Source: Streptomyces kanamyceticus (GTDB taxonomy: Bacteria; Actinomycetota; Actinomycetes; Streptomycetales; Streptomycetaceae). From it: a DNA stretch of 64,000 nucleotides. This document shows, piece after piece, positions 9,501-16,744 of the stretch (position 1 is the first letter of the stretch; each line of letters starts with the position of its first letter). Under the pieces are notes generated by a model, which was not told where the DNA came from, did not search any database, and worked only from the letters and a program-made list of their open reading frames with translations. The DNA is taken from contig NZ_CP023699.1 in NCBI RefSeq assembly GCF_008704495.1, positions 2,728,001-2,792,000 of the forward strand, given 5' to 3'. Both the position numbers and the translations under genes were made by a program.

Positions 9501-9871
9501 TGCACGGCGACCACGGAGACGGTCATGTCCTCGCGCGGGCGACCGTCCTGCCCGGTGACGAAGAGCTCGCTGTTGCGCGCCGCGGGCGCCCGCAGCGCGG
9601 CCCAGGTGTGATGGGGCACGCGGCCGTAGGTGCGATCGAAGACGGCGCGTACGGACCGGTCCACGCCAGCGCCGAGACCCGCCTCACGGGGCACCGCGAC
9701 CTCGACGACGGCGTCCCTGTCCGCGGCGAGCCGCCGCTGGATCCCGCCCTCGACGGCCCGCTCGGAGAGCGTCGCCAGGGCCGCGAGCACGGTCGCGGCG
9801 AGCAGCACGGCGAGCCCCGCCGCTCCCAGCACAAGCCCGTGGTGCCGACCCTCCCGCACCGCGGCGGGCAT
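6512..9871 (-). CDS. Large FtsX-type ABC transporter permease (first gene of operon)
   Basis: This protein of about 1119 residues has an N-terminal helix (LVLGAAGLAVLLAATVLAAL), a long extracytoplasmic part, a central helix block (ALLGALACAALVLTARQLAE onwards, and LVVTLALAVAALSSTALAIL), a second large extracytoplasmic part with a Cys pair region (DRYVAGCPGAERE and PGPVLCRDRPG), and C-terminal helices (GALTLCLLLAPAFAVIAFTL) with the FtsX-like REFALLRALGVRKGQL loop. I chose the ATG at 9871, preceded by GAGGGG seven bases upstream; a GTG at 9886 is in frame. Its stop overlaps the next permease start as GTGA. With the genes below it, it forms a two-permease, one-ATPase exporter or extractor of unknown substrate. 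Confidence 0.88.
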   Translation of the reverse strand: MPAAVREGRHHGLVLGAAGLAVLLAATVLAALATLSERAVEGGIQRRLAADRDAVVEVAVPREAGLGAGVDRSVRAVFDRTYGRVPHHTWAALRAPAARNSELFVTGQDGRPREDMTVSVVAVQGAGRHAVLTAGRWPRAGAGRGEAVLPEALAAELGVRPGGRFSVRGAGDRLVRLDVVGLYATRGRAPAVWASLSSTSGLPDTVVLVSREAFAREAGLGADSVALWLGVPDARGVRLGDIGALRERAQRFGRGAVGVHVGAEGVRGSGARADARTRRPGVGVSGLVSASVSTGGDCCRERVAAGGPPEVTVSGGLRRALGRLGAPIAVARAGLYVPGALLGALACAALVLTARQLAEHRRPELALLAARGAGTRRLALATAAQWACVAVPAGCAAPFLAGPLLRGLHGAGLLSGDVPASAATGVGWTAALIAVVVHGVAVLVPTVLAVRERRAVAKLRLRVARFAGAQRFGADLALGAVAVLGWLQLRQYRSPVTGGDGVDPVLVLAPVAMTVAAALLALRCLPLAARLVDPLARRGRGFVLPLGGWQLGRRAARHAGPALVVTLALAVAALSSTALAILDRGDRDQAAFQVGADVRIEPGDGTPPQQRRAAYEALPGAEAVTPVVTSDAYIGQEAVTVTAVNTARGPLPSLRGDLADRPVRDLVAPLGAGVPAHGIAVAGAGGGAERELPLRVRMSAGGSGQPRPVRLTVFFEDGDGLTRSSAVLIEEGGARTVPLKVPVRGDVRIVQLELSMVGERHRRTYRLTVDQVPGLARPAGWRDLRQDAPDRYVAGCPGAERERRGSGEAPGPVLCRDRPGAGKLLDAVLRGPDGDLRYPTWAVRLGTDGTGTRPAKAAPAPALAADALLDSGAVRVGDTVTVRRGVGGSARVRIVGRIAAVPGEPRDRARLFADSRAMAAQWALSGSLTGAESAWWVGVKGTETGPATAAVRERPGLGRAVDVAHARAELAADPLRRGARGALTLCLLLAPAFAVIAFTLHTVLSARARAREFALLRALGVRKGQLAAYLWTEQLGLAGAAAVLGTLLGAGLAVLIMPVVTVDASGAPVFPGLLTSVPWVRVTLTAGATALVICAVVSVAARFLGRVDLARVLRAGEDV

Positions 9872-9984
9872 CCGTCGTCCCCTCACCGCACCGGTCTCCC
9901 CCCGAACGACCGGGCACAGTATGGGCGCACGCGAAGATCACCCGCAATGCCCGCGACGAGCCGACCGCTCCCTCACGGGAGAAC

Positions 9985-10026
9985 GCCGATGGGCCGCGTC
10001 CCCCATGGGGGACGCGGCCCATCGGC
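9985..10026. terminator. Strong palindromic terminator
   Basis: A perfect inverted repeat with 20-base arms (GCCGATGGGCCGCGTCCCCC and its complement) around a central AT. It lies just past the stop of the DUF3710 gene on the minus strand and before the permease operon. There is no T-run, as is usual in Streptomyces. Confidence 0.85.
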
Positions 10027-10050
10027 CGTGCTGGATTCGGCTCCGGCGGG

Positions 10051-10824
10051 TCAGCGCACCTCGGTGATCTCGGGACCGCGCTGCAGCTGCCCCATGCCAC
10101 CGGAGAAGCGCGAGCCCTCCTGCTGCTCCTGCTGGACGCCGCCCTCGGCGACCATCTGCGCGTCGTCGGGAAGCTTCAGGACGATCGGGTCGCGCGGCGC
10201 CATCGGGCCCTCGCCGCGCACCACGACGGTGTCCCGGAAGATCTGTTCGAGCAGCCCGGCGGCCCCCGGCTGCACCGCGCCCTGGCCGGAGATCACACCG
10301 CGCAGGAACCAGCGGGGACCGTCGACGCCGATGAAGCGCACGACCTGCACGCCACCCGTGCCGTCCGGCAGCTGCACCGGCACCTGGGCCCGCAGCTCCC
10401 AGCCGAGGGTGCCCTCGACCTCGTCGATGACACCGCCCTGCTGGGTGATGCCGGAGGCGATCTCCTCGCGGACCTCGCCCCAGATGCCCTCCTTCTTGGG
10501 GGCGGCGAAGCCCTGCAGCTGGATGGCGCTGTCCTGGAGCACGACCGTGGCCGCGACGATCGCGTCGCCCGCGACCTCGACGCGCAGCTCCATGCCCTCG
10601 ACACCGGGCACGAAGAGCCCGCCGAGGTCCACCCGGCCCTCGCCGGGCTCACGGACCTCGGAGATGTCCCAGGGTCCGTCGGGACGGGGCTCCGGCTCGA
10701 GCCTCACACGCGACCGCGCGGCGCCGGCGTCAGCGGAGTCATCGCTGTCCACGCCGTCGACGACCTGCTCGTCCGCGCCCGCCGCGTCCTCGGCGGCACT
10801 GTCCTTCTTGCGACGTCCGAACAC
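10051..10824 (-). CDS. DUF3710 domain protein
   Basis: The 257-residue protein starts MFGRRKKDSAAEDA from a GTG at 10824 with GAAGGA upstream. An acidic, low-complexity N-terminus of about 60 residues precedes the conserved body (GPWDISEV, VDLGGLFVPG, ELRVEV, ELRAQVPV, VRFIGVDGPRWFLRGVISG), which matches the actinobacterial DUF3710 family of unknown function. It has no signal peptide or membrane helix. The gene starts one base after the dut stop codon, so the thioesterase, dut and this gene are probably one transcript that ends at the palindrome at 9985-10026. DUF3710 genes commonly sit beside dut in actinobacteria. Confidence 0.88.
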   Translation of the reverse strand: MFGRRKKDSAAEDAAGADEQVVDGVDSDDSADAGAARSRVRLEPEPRPDGPWDISEVREPGEGRVDLGGLFVPGVEGMELRVEVAGDAIVAATVVLQDSAIQLQGFAAPKKEGIWGEVREEIASGITQQGGVIDEVEGTLGWELRAQVPVQLPDGTGGVQVVRFIGVDGPRWFLRGVISGQGAVQPGAAGLLEQIFRDTVVVRGEGPMAPRDPIVLKLPDDAQMVAEGGVQQEQQEGSRFSGGMGQLQRGPEITEVR

Positions 10825-10825
10825 G

Positions 10826-11386
10826 TCACTGTCCTTCCCGGTCGGATACGACCGATGCGTATCGATTCCCACCCGTTCGTCGGCCCGGACCACTGTCCGG
10901 ACCTGCGCTCTCCACCAAGCCCGCGCCCACGGCGGCATGGCCACCTGTGGACCCGAAGCCCCCCTCGGCCCGCGCCGATGCGGGAAGCTCCGCGACCTCC
11001 TGGAAGCGCACCTTCTCGACCTGCTGGACGACCAGTTGGGCAATCCGGTCGAAACGCTCGAACCGCACGGCCTCGCGCGGGTCGAGATTCACCACGATCA
11101 CCTTGATCTCCCCACGGTACCCGGCATCCACCGTCCCCGGGGCATTCACCAGGGCGACACCGCAGCGTGCGGCGAGCCCCGAACGGGGGTGCACGAAGGC
11201 CGCGTACCCCTCGGGGAGCGCGATGGACACTCCGGTGGGCAGCACGACCCGTTCGCCGGGCGCCAGTTCACAGGATTCGGTGGTCCGCAGATCGGCACCG
11301 GCGTCACCGGGCCGCGCGTACTGCGGCAGCGGCACTTCCGGGTCGACGCGCCTGATCAGTACGTCCAACGGGGCACGGGTTGTCAC
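10826..11386 (-). CDS. dut: Deoxyuridine 5'-triphosphate nucleotidohydrolase (dUTPase)
   Basis: This enzyme hydrolyses dUTP to dUMP and pyrophosphate, limiting uracil in DNA and supplying dTMP synthesis. The five trimeric-dUTPase motifs are in order: PGDAGADLRT, PRSGLAARCGVAL, GTVDAGYRGEIKV with the catalytic Asp, RFDRIAQLVV, and the C-terminal GGFGSTGGH arm. At 186 residues it has a tail of about 40 residues beyond motif 5, longer than the usual about 150-160. The GTG start overlaps the stop of the upstream thioesterase gene as GTGA, indicating coupling. The nearby tdk copy is frameshifted, so dTMP supply through dUTPase may matter more here. Confidence 0.96.
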   Translation of the reverse strand: MTTRAPLDVLIRRVDPEVPLPQYARPGDAGADLRTTESCELAPGERVVLPTGVSIALPEGYAAFVHPRSGLAARCGVALVNAPGTVDAGYRGEIKVIVVNLDPREAVRFERFDRIAQLVVQQVEKVRFQEVAELPASARAEGGFGSTGGHAAVGAGLVESAGPDSGPGRRTGGNRYASVVSDREGQ

Positions 11387-11967
11387 GGGTTCACCTCGAA
11401 GGCGCGGGCGCGCCGGGTCTGGTCCGGGTCGTTCATGGCGGCCTTGATCTCCTCGGGCCTGCCGTTGTCGATGAAGTGGTCGACCTTCACCTCGATGAAG
11501 AGGGCGTCGGCGCGGACCGCGACGGGCCCGTCGGGGCCGCCGATCCGCCCGGTCGCGGCCGAGTAGATCTTCCGCCCGGCGACCGCCTTGACCTCGGCCT
11601 CCAGGAACAGCACGGTGCCCAGCGGCACGGGCCGCACGAAGTCGGTCTCCAGGCGGCCGGTCACGGCGATCACCCGCAGCAGCCAGTTCAGCGAGCCGAG
11701 CGTCTCGTCGAGCGCGGTCGCGAGCACGCCGCCGTGGGCGAGCCCCGGAGCGCCCTGGTGCGCCTCGCGCACGGTGAACTCCGCGGTGATGCAGACGCCT
11801 TCACCGGCCCGCGCCGCGAGATGCAGTCCGTGGGCCTGCCCCGCACCACAGCCGAAACAGTGTTCGTAGTGGGCACCGATGAGCTCACCGGGAGCGGGTG
11901 CGTCGGGGTGCCGGACGGGCGCTATCGCGTCGGCCGGGGGCTTCAGGGCTGAAGATGTACCACTCAC
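11383..11967 (-). CDS. PaaI-type hot-dog thioesterase
   Basis: This predicted acyl-CoA thioesterase has the family pattern HCFGCGAGQAHGLHL near the N-terminus and the hot-dog helix HGGVLATALDETLGSLNWLL with an Asp/Glu pair positioned as in PaaI/YbgC-like enzymes. The substrate is unknown. I chose the GTG at 11967 (194 residues) because GGAGGTAAGG lies nine bases upstream; a GTG at 12000 is in frame but has no clear binding site. Its stop overlaps the dut start. It is divergent from the DUF3093 gene, with promoters for both in the short gap. Confidence 0.87.
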   Translation of the reverse strand: MSGTSSALKPPADAIAPVRHPDAPAPGELIGAHYEHCFGCGAGQAHGLHLAARAGEGVCITAEFTVREAHQGAPGLAHGGVLATALDETLGSLNWLLRVIAVTGRLETDFVRPVPLGTVLFLEAEVKAVAGRKIYSAATGRIGGPDGPVAVRADALFIEVKVDHFIDNGRPEEIKAAMNDPDQTRRARAFEVNP

Positions 11968-12025
11968 AGGCGCAGACCTTACCTCCGCGTCAGCGCTCAC
12001 AGCTCACCGTGCCAAGCTTGGCTCC

Positions 12026-12478
12026 ATGCAGCCTTACGAAGAACGCCTGACCGCGCCCCGCACGTGGTGGCTCGTCTCGGTCCTGGTGGGCGTCGCGATG
12101 GCCCTGATCCTGCTGCCGTTCGGCACGCTGCCGCTGCTCGGCGGCCTGGTCGGCGGCACGGCCGTGGCCGCGGTCGTCACCAGCTCCTACGGCTCCCCGC
12201 GGATCCGCGTGGTGGCGGGCTCGCTGGTCATGGGAGACGCGAAGATCCCGGTCTCGGCCCTGGGCGAGGCCGAGGTCCTGAACGCCGAAGAGGCGCGCGC
12301 CTGGCGCACGCACAAGGCCGACCCGCGCGCCCACATGCTGCTGCGCGCCTACATCCCCACGGCCCTGCGCATCGAGATCACCGACCCCGAGGACCCCACC
12401 CCGTACGTGTACGTCTCGACGAGGAACCCCGAGGCCCTGTCGGCGGCACTGGACGCCGTACGCGAGAGCGCCGCGTAA
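12026..12478 (+). CDS. DUF3093 membrane protein
   Basis: The 150-residue protein starts MQPYEERLTAPRTWW and has two closely spaced N-terminal hydrophobic segments (LVSVLVGVAMALILLPFG and LGGLVGGTAVAAVV), followed by a soluble domain that ends SAALDAVRESAA. The MPYxERLxxPxxWW start and two-helix hairpin are diagnostic of DUF3093, an actinobacterial family of unknown function often encoded opposite dut. The membrane topology suggests both ends are cytoplasmic. Confidence 0.88.
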   Translation: MQPYEERLTAPRTWWLVSVLVGVAMALILLPFGTLPLLGGLVGGTAVAAVVTSSYGSPRIRVVAGSLVMGDAKIPVSALGEAEVLNAEEARAWRTHKADPRAHMLLRAYIPTALRIEITDPEDPTPYVYVSTRNPEALSAALDAVRESAA

Positions 12479-12479
12479 G

Positions 12480-12598
12480 GGAGGCGCGAGGAACGACGCG
12501 AGGGCCCCGTAAGGGGCGCGGGGAACTGCGCAAGGGCCGCGGAGCGGCCCGTAAGGGGCGCGAGCCACAGCCCACCCGCACCATCCGAAGCGAAGCGC
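12480..12598. repeat. Intergenic Streptomyces-type repeat with hairpins between convergent genes
   Basis: The whole gap between two convergent genes is built from related G-rich blocks: CCCCGTAAGGGGCGCGGGGA followed by ACTGCGC, then GGCCGCGGAGCGGCC and a second CCCGTAAGGGGCGCG. I recognise CCCGTAAGGGGCGCGGGGAA as a widespread intergenic repeat in Streptomyces. The CCCC-GTAA-GGGG and GGCCGCggaGCGGCC units can fold as short hairpins and may act as a bidirectional terminator. The family assignment is from memory. Confidence 0.6.
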
Positions 12599-13537
12599 CT
12601 AACGCCCCAGCACCTTGGGAATCTCCCCCACCCGCAATGGATCGGCGGGTTTCTCCAACGGCGGCAGCTCCGGCAACGCATCCCACGGCACCTGGACCTT
12701 GCGCAGATCCTCCCGAATCCGCGCGGCCAGCTTCTTCGTGTCCCGGCGGTTCATGACCGCCCCGACCGCCGCACCGACCATGAACGGCATGAGGTTCGGC
12801 AGGTTCCGGACCGTCCGCTTCATGATCTGCTGGCGCAGCTCCCGCTTCATCTGGCCGCCCAGCGCCGCGTTTATGGTCGCGGGCTTCGCGACGTCGATGC
12901 CGCGCTCTTCCGACCAGGAGTTCAGGTACGCCGTGCTGCGCTGCTTGAGGTTGCCTTCGGGCCGTCGCCCGTAGACCTCGTGCAGCTCGGCGATCAGTTT
13001 CAGTTCGATGGCGGCGACGCCGGTGATCTCGGCCGCGAGCTCGGCGGGCATCGCGGGCGGTACGGGCATCATCGCGGCGGCGCCCACGCCCGCGCCGACC
13101 GTGGAGGTGGCGTTGGCCGCACCGGCGATGAGCTTGTCCGCGAGCTGCTCGGGGCCGAGGCCCGGGAACTGCTTGCGGAGGGTCTGTAGATCGCGGACCG
13201 GGATCCGCGGGGCGTTCTCGATGAGCCGGTCGGCGAGATAGCCGATGCCGGCCTTGGCGCCGCGCCCGCCCTTGCGTACACCTTCCTTCACCCCGTCCGT
13301 GACGGCGGCAACGCGGCCACCCAGGAAACCGTTTTTGCGTACGGTCCTGAGCGCGTTGTCGGCCGCCGTCTCGTCCGGCGCCGTCTCTAGGGCGCGGGCG
13401 CCCGCCGGTTCGAGCGAGGCTGCTCCACTGGGGGAAGAGCCCCGCTCGTCGTCACGTGCGCCGTCGCCCTGGGCGCCGGCTTGGTCCGCTCCGCGCTTGC
13501 GGGAGCGGCGCTTCCTGAACGGGGTCGAGCCAGTCAC
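12599..13537 (-). CDS. Conserved protein of unknown function with hydrophobic core
   Basis: I do not recognise a characterised family. The 312-residue product has a basic, disordered N-terminus (FRKRRSRKRGADQAG) of about 60 residues, a Gly/Ala-rich hydrophobic stretch (AANATSTVGAGVGAAAMMPV and LAAEITGVAAIELKLIAELH) and a second weakly hydrophobic stretch (NLPNLMPFMVGAAVGAVMNR). It reads as a peripheral or short-hairpin membrane protein, loosely like EcsC-type proteins, but I would not assign that. It lies 13 bases downstream of the DUF4193 gene on the same strand, so the two may be cotranscribed. Confidence 0.8.
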   Translation of the reverse strand: MTGSTPFRKRRSRKRGADQAGAQGDGARDDERGSSPSGAASLEPAGARALETAPDETAADNALRTVRKNGFLGGRVAAVTDGVKEGVRKGGRGAKAGIGYLADRLIENAPRIPVRDLQTLRKQFPGLGPEQLADKLIAGAANATSTVGAGVGAAAMMPVPPAMPAELAAEITGVAAIELKLIAELHEVYGRRPEGNLKQRSTAYLNSWSEERGIDVAKPATINAALGGQMKRELRQQIMKRTVRNLPNLMPFMVGAAVGAVMNRRDTKKLAARIREDLRKVQVPWDALPELPPLEKPADPLRVGEIPKVLGR

Positions 13538-13550
13538 GGCCGACCCCGTC

Positions 13551-13847
13551 TCAGTCGCAGTCGCGGCAGATCGGCTGGCCGTTCTTCTCGCGGGCCAGCT
13601 GGCTGCGGTGGTGGACCAGGAAGCAGCTCATGCAGGTGAACTCGTCCTGCTGCTTCGGGAGCACGCGTACGGCGAGCTCCTCGTTGGAAAGGTCCGCGCC
13701 GGGCAGTTCGAGGCCTTCGGCGGCCTCGAACTCGTCGACGTCGACCGCCGAGGTCGACTTGTCGTTCCGTCGAGCCTTCAGCTCCTCGATGCTGTCCTCG
13801 TTGACGTCATCGTCGGTCTTGCGTGGGGTGTCGTAGTCCGTTGCCAT
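13551..13847 (-). CDS. DUF4193 zinc-ribbon protein
   Basis: This is a 98-residue acidic protein, MATDYDTPRKTDDDVNEDSI, with a C-terminal CMSC and CRDCD pair that probably binds one metal ion. It matches DUF4193, a small actinobacterial family that includes proteins reported as sigma-factor-associated or stress-related; the function here is not established. It follows cutS on the same strand but a 394-base gap with regulatory-looking sequence separates them, so it likely has its own promoter. Confidence 0.88.
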   Translation of the reverse strand: MATDYDTPRKTDDDVNEDSIEELKARRNDKSTSAVDVDEFEAAEGLELPGADLSNEELAVRVLPKQQDEFTCMSCFLVHHRSQLAREKNGQPICRDCD

Positions 13848-14241
13848 GTCGCTCTCCCCCTCTGGGTGTCTGCGGGTGTCTCAGCGCACGTAACGCGTGA
13901 GAGGCCGGACTTGTGCCCGACCTGAGGCGGAGATTTTGCCTCACATCAAGGTCTGTTACTCAATCGACACCCAACCGCACCCCTGAAGAGGTGATCGGTT
14001 TGGATGGCGATCGGGACCGTACACGGTCCGAATGTCGCACTTCACGGGCGCCACCCCGTGTACTTCCCGTGATCAAGACCCCCGAAAACCCGGATTTTCC
14101 CGGCTTTCCGACGACTTTGGTGATCACAGAGAGTAGATGGCCGAAAATTCACCTCTGTGATCGATCACACATGAAATCTCCGGGATCGGGTCCTGAAAAT
14201 TCCGCGCAAAGCGAACATCGAGGCGCGTCCCCGGCAGCATC
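13848..14241. other. Intergenic region upstream of the DUF4193 gene
   Basis: No gene is seen. The region is less GC-rich than its surroundings and holds several dyads: the perfect palindrome at 14156-14169, a GTGATCAC core at 14119-14127 and a related GTGATC at 14069-14074. It should contain the promoter of the DUF4193 gene and the end of the cutRS transcript. Confidence 0.6.
14156..14169. promoter_or_regulatory. Perfect 14-base palindrome TGTGATCGATCACA
   Basis: TGTGATCGATCACA is self-complementary and resembles a CRP/FNR-family half-site pair with a short spacer. A second partial copy of the GTGATCAC core lies about 35 bases upstream. It sits 309 bases before the DUF4193 start and 70 bases past the cutS stop, so its target gene is unclear. 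Confidence 0.45.
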
Positions 14242-15486
14242 TCAGAGGGGCAGGGTGACACGCATCACGAGTCCGCCCCCCTCTCGCGGCTCCGCGATGA
14301 TACGGCCTCCGTGGGCCCGGGCCACCGAGCGGGCGATCGACAGACCGAGACCGACGCCCTTGTCACTGCCGGTCCGCTCGGTCCGCAGCCGCCTGAAGGG
14401 CTCGAAGAGGGTGTCGATCTCGTACGCGGGCACCACGGGACCCGTGTTCGACACCACGAGGACCGCCTGGCCGTGCTGGGCCTCCGTGGTCACCTCGACC
14501 CAGCCGTCCTGCGGCACGTTGTACCGAACGGCGTTCTGGACGAGGTTCAGGGCGATCCGCTCCAGGAGGACGCCATTGCCCTGGACGACCGCCAGCGCAC
14601 GCTCCCCGCGGATCTCCACGCCCTTCACGTCCGCCTCGCTCCGCACCTGGTCGACGGCGCGGTTGGCGACCTCGGCGAGGTCGACCGGCTTGCGCTCCAC
14701 GATCTGGTTGTCGCTGCGGGCGAGCAGCAGCAGGCCCTCCACGAGCTGCTCGCTGCGCTCGTTGGTCGCCAGGAGCGTCTTGCCGAGCTGCTGGAGCTCG
14801 GGGGGCGCCGCCGGGTCGGAGAGGTGCACTTCGAGCAGCGTCCGGTTGATCGCGAGCGGTGTGCGCAGCTCGTGCGACGCGTTGCCGACGAACCGCTGCT
14901 GGGCGGTGAAGGCCCGTTCCAGACGGTCGAGCATCTCGTCGAACGTGTCCGAAAGTTCCTTCAACTCGTCGTCAGGGCCGTCCAGTTCGATGCGCCGGGA
15001 CAGGTCGGTTCCCGCCACGCGGCGCGCGGTGCGCGTGATGCGGCCGAGCGGGGACAGGACACGGCCCGCCATGGCGTACCCGAACGCGAAGGCGATCACG
15101 GCGAGCCCGAGGAGGGCGAGCAGCGAACGGCTGAGGAGGTTGTCCAGGGCGTTCTGGCGCAGGTCGTTGACGCAGTCGTTCAGCACCGAGTTGAGCTGGT
15201 CCGCCGGGATCCGGGCCTCCGCCGGCAGGTTGTGACAGGTCTGGCTGCTCACCTTGGAGCCGCCCTCGATCCTGAACGGCAGATCACTGCCCACGTTCAG
15301 GGCCTGCGCGGCGAGCAGGTAGATGATCGAGAGCAGCAGGATGCCCGCGATCAGGAACATGCCGCCGTAGAGCAGCGTGAGGCGTATGCGGATCGTGGGG
15401 CGCAGCCACGGGAACGGCGGGTCTGCCTTCCTCGGGTCCCACGTCGGCTTCGGGGGCGCTGCCGGTGGCGCCGGGGTCGCGGCCAC
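14242..15486 (-). CDS. cutS: Sensor histidine kinase CutS
   Basis: The 414-residue membrane kinase has a cytoplasmic N-tail, a first helix near residues 35-60, an extracytoplasmic loop of about 60 residues, a second helix near 121-142, HAMP, the phosphoacceptor motif ASHELRTPLA (His205), N-box NLVQNAVRYN and G-boxes (GSDKGVGLGLSI). The loop contains exactly two cysteines (Cys84 in SQTCHN and Cys105 in NDCVND); in the CutS family these are conserved and have been linked to sensing of extracytoplasmic thiol/disulfide state. It is encoded six bases after cutR on the same strand. In S. lividans and S. coelicolor, cutRS affects antibiotic production and secretion stress genes. Confidence 0.9.
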   Translation of the reverse strand: MAATPAPPAAPPKPTWDPRKADPPFPWLRPTIRIRLTLLYGGMFLIAGILLLSIIYLLAAQALNVGSDLPFRIEGGSKVSSQTCHNLPAEARIPADQLNSVLNDCVNDLRQNALDNLLSRSLLALLGLAVIAFAFGYAMAGRVLSPLGRITRTARRVAGTDLSRRIELDGPDDELKELSDTFDEMLDRLERAFTAQQRFVGNASHELRTPLAINRTLLEVHLSDPAAPPELQQLGKTLLATNERSEQLVEGLLLLARSDNQIVERKPVDLAEVANRAVDQVRSEADVKGVEIRGERALAVVQGNGVLLERIALNLVQNAVRYNVPQDGWVEVTTEAQHGQAVLVVSNTGPVVPAYEIDTLFEPFRRLRTERTGSDKGVGLGLSIARSVARAHGGRIIAEPREGGGLVMRVTLPL

Positions 15487-15492
15487 CGCGGA

Positions 15493-16146
15493 TCAGATCC
15501 GGTAGCCGGAGCCCGGCACCGTCACGATGACGGCGGGCTCACCGAGCTTGCGGCGCAGGGTCATGACGGTGACCCGGACGACGTTCGTGAACGGGTCCGT
15601 GTTCTCGTCCCAGGCCTTCTCCAGGAGCTGCTCGGCGGAGACGACGGCGCCCTCGCTGCGCAGCAGCACTTCGAGGACCGCGAACTCCTTGGGGGCGAGC
15701 TGGATCTCCTTGCCGTCCCGGAAGACCTCGCGGCGGTTGGGGTCGAGCTTGATCCCGGCGCGCTCCAGGACGGGCGGCAGCGGCACACTGGTGCGCCGCC
15801 CGAGGGCACGCACGCGTGCCGTGAGCTCGCTGAACGCGAAGGGCTTGGGGAGGTAGTCGTCTGCCCCGATCTCCAGGCCCTCGACACGATCACTGACGTC
15901 GCCCGACGCGGTGAGCATCAGGACACGGGTCGGCATGCCGAGTTCGACGATCTTGCGGCAGACGTCGTCGCCGTGCACGAGCGGGAGGTCCCGGTCGAGC
16001 ACCACGACGTCGTAGTCGTTGACCCCGATGCGCTCCAGGGCGGCCGCTCCGTCGTACACGACGTCGACGGCCATGGCCTCCCGGCGCAGTCCGGTGGCCA
16101 CCGCATCGGCGAGCAGCTGCTCGTCCTCGACGACGAGTACACGCAC
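15493..16146 (-). CDS. cutR: Response regulator CutR (OmpR/PhoB family)
   Basis: The 217-residue protein has a receiver domain with the acidic pair EDE (residues 7-9), phosphoacceptor Asp51 in VVVLDRDLP, and Lys in LPKPFAFSELTARV. A winged-helix DNA-binding domain follows, with RREVFRDGKEIQLAPKEFAV and the recognition helix region NVVRVTVMTLRRKLGEP. The GTG start has GAAGGA upstream. It is the first gene of the cutRS pair, so the promoter lies in the divergent region 16147-16457. Confidence 0.92.
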   Translation of the reverse strand: MRVLVVEDEQLLADAVATGLRREAMAVDVVYDGAAALERIGVNDYDVVVLDRDLPLVHGDDVCRKIVELGMPTRVLMLTASGDVSDRVEGLEIGADDYLPKPFAFSELTARVRALGRRTSVPLPPVLERAGIKLDPNRREVFRDGKEIQLAPKEFAVLEVLLRSEGAVVSAEQLLEKAWDENTDPFTNVVRVTVMTLRRKLGEPAVIVTVPGSGYRI

Positions 16147-16457
16147 GTCGCTGTCCTTCCTCTGTGCCCTGCGGGCAGGGCAGGTCTCTGTTTACGGGGG
16201 GTGAGGCCTCCATCCTGCCCCTTTCGGCCATAAACCGGCTGTAAGGCGGCTCCGGGCCCCCGGGAATGCGGGATTTTCTCCCGCTGTTGAGGTTTCTGCG
16301 GAACGGAGCAAGGGGAGGACGGCCTTACACCCGCGATCACGCTTTGTATGTGGCACGCCACGAACTGCTTTCCAGGGCAGCGAGAGACGTGATCGCCCCT
16401 TCTTTGAGGGCACACCCCCGTGCCATCGACCCACGACCCAGCCGAGGGGGCGCAACC
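16147..16457. other. Divergent promoter region between cutR and a 57-residue protein
   Basis: No further gene is seen. It contains a hairpin TGCCCTG/CAGGGCA just upstream of the cutR start and a stem GCGGGA-TTTT-CTCCCGC near 16268-16284. Promoters for both flanking genes should lie here; I cannot place -10/-35 boxes with confidence. Confidence 0.55.
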
Positions 16458-16631
16458 ATGGACGCATTCACCGCAGGTCTTCTGCAGCGCATAAAGGCCA
16501 CGGAGTCCGACCTCACGAAGGCCCGTGAGACGGGAGACGACTTCCTTGCCGAGGTCGAGCAGGCGGAGCTGGAAGATCTCCACCGCCTGGCCGCCGAGCA
16601 CGGAGTCGAGGTAGGCGCTCTGCAGGCCTGA
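16458..16631 (+). CDS. Small acidic helical protein (57 residues)
   Basis: The product begins MDAFTAGLLQRIKATESDLT and is predicted to be a single amphipathic helix-rich, acidic cytoplasmic protein (QAELEDLHRLAAEHGVEV). I do not recognise a named family, although very similar short proteins are common in Streptomyces. A strong GAGGGGG binding site precedes the ATG and a clear terminator follows at 16653-16691, so it is a stand-alone transcription unit divergent from cutRS. Confidence 0.82.
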   Translation: MDAFTAGLLQRIKATESDLTKARETGDDFLAEVEQAELEDLHRLAAEHGVEVGALQA

Positions 16632-16652
16632 CCGACGCCTCAGCACGACACG

Positions 16653-16691
16653 GAAGGGCCCCGGCATCCCAGGAGAGGTGCCGGGGCCTTC
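16653..16691. terminator. Hairpin terminator after the 57-residue protein gene
   Basis: An inverted repeat GAAGGGCCCCGGCA / TGCCGGGGCCTTC with a 12-base loop sits 22 bases past the stop codon. It can also serve the convergent phosphatase gene. Confidence 0.85.
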
Positions 16692-16744
16692 TGCGTGTCC
16701 GCGTGCGCCGCCTCCCGGGCGTGCCCGCGAGGCGGTGGTCCCGG

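Noticed and set aside
6062..11566. A plus-strand open frame of 1834 codons opposite the permease operon and dut
   Set aside because: It is antisense to genes with clear family motifs, is Arg/Pro/His-rich with no recognisable domain, and is an artefact of GC-rich codon bias.
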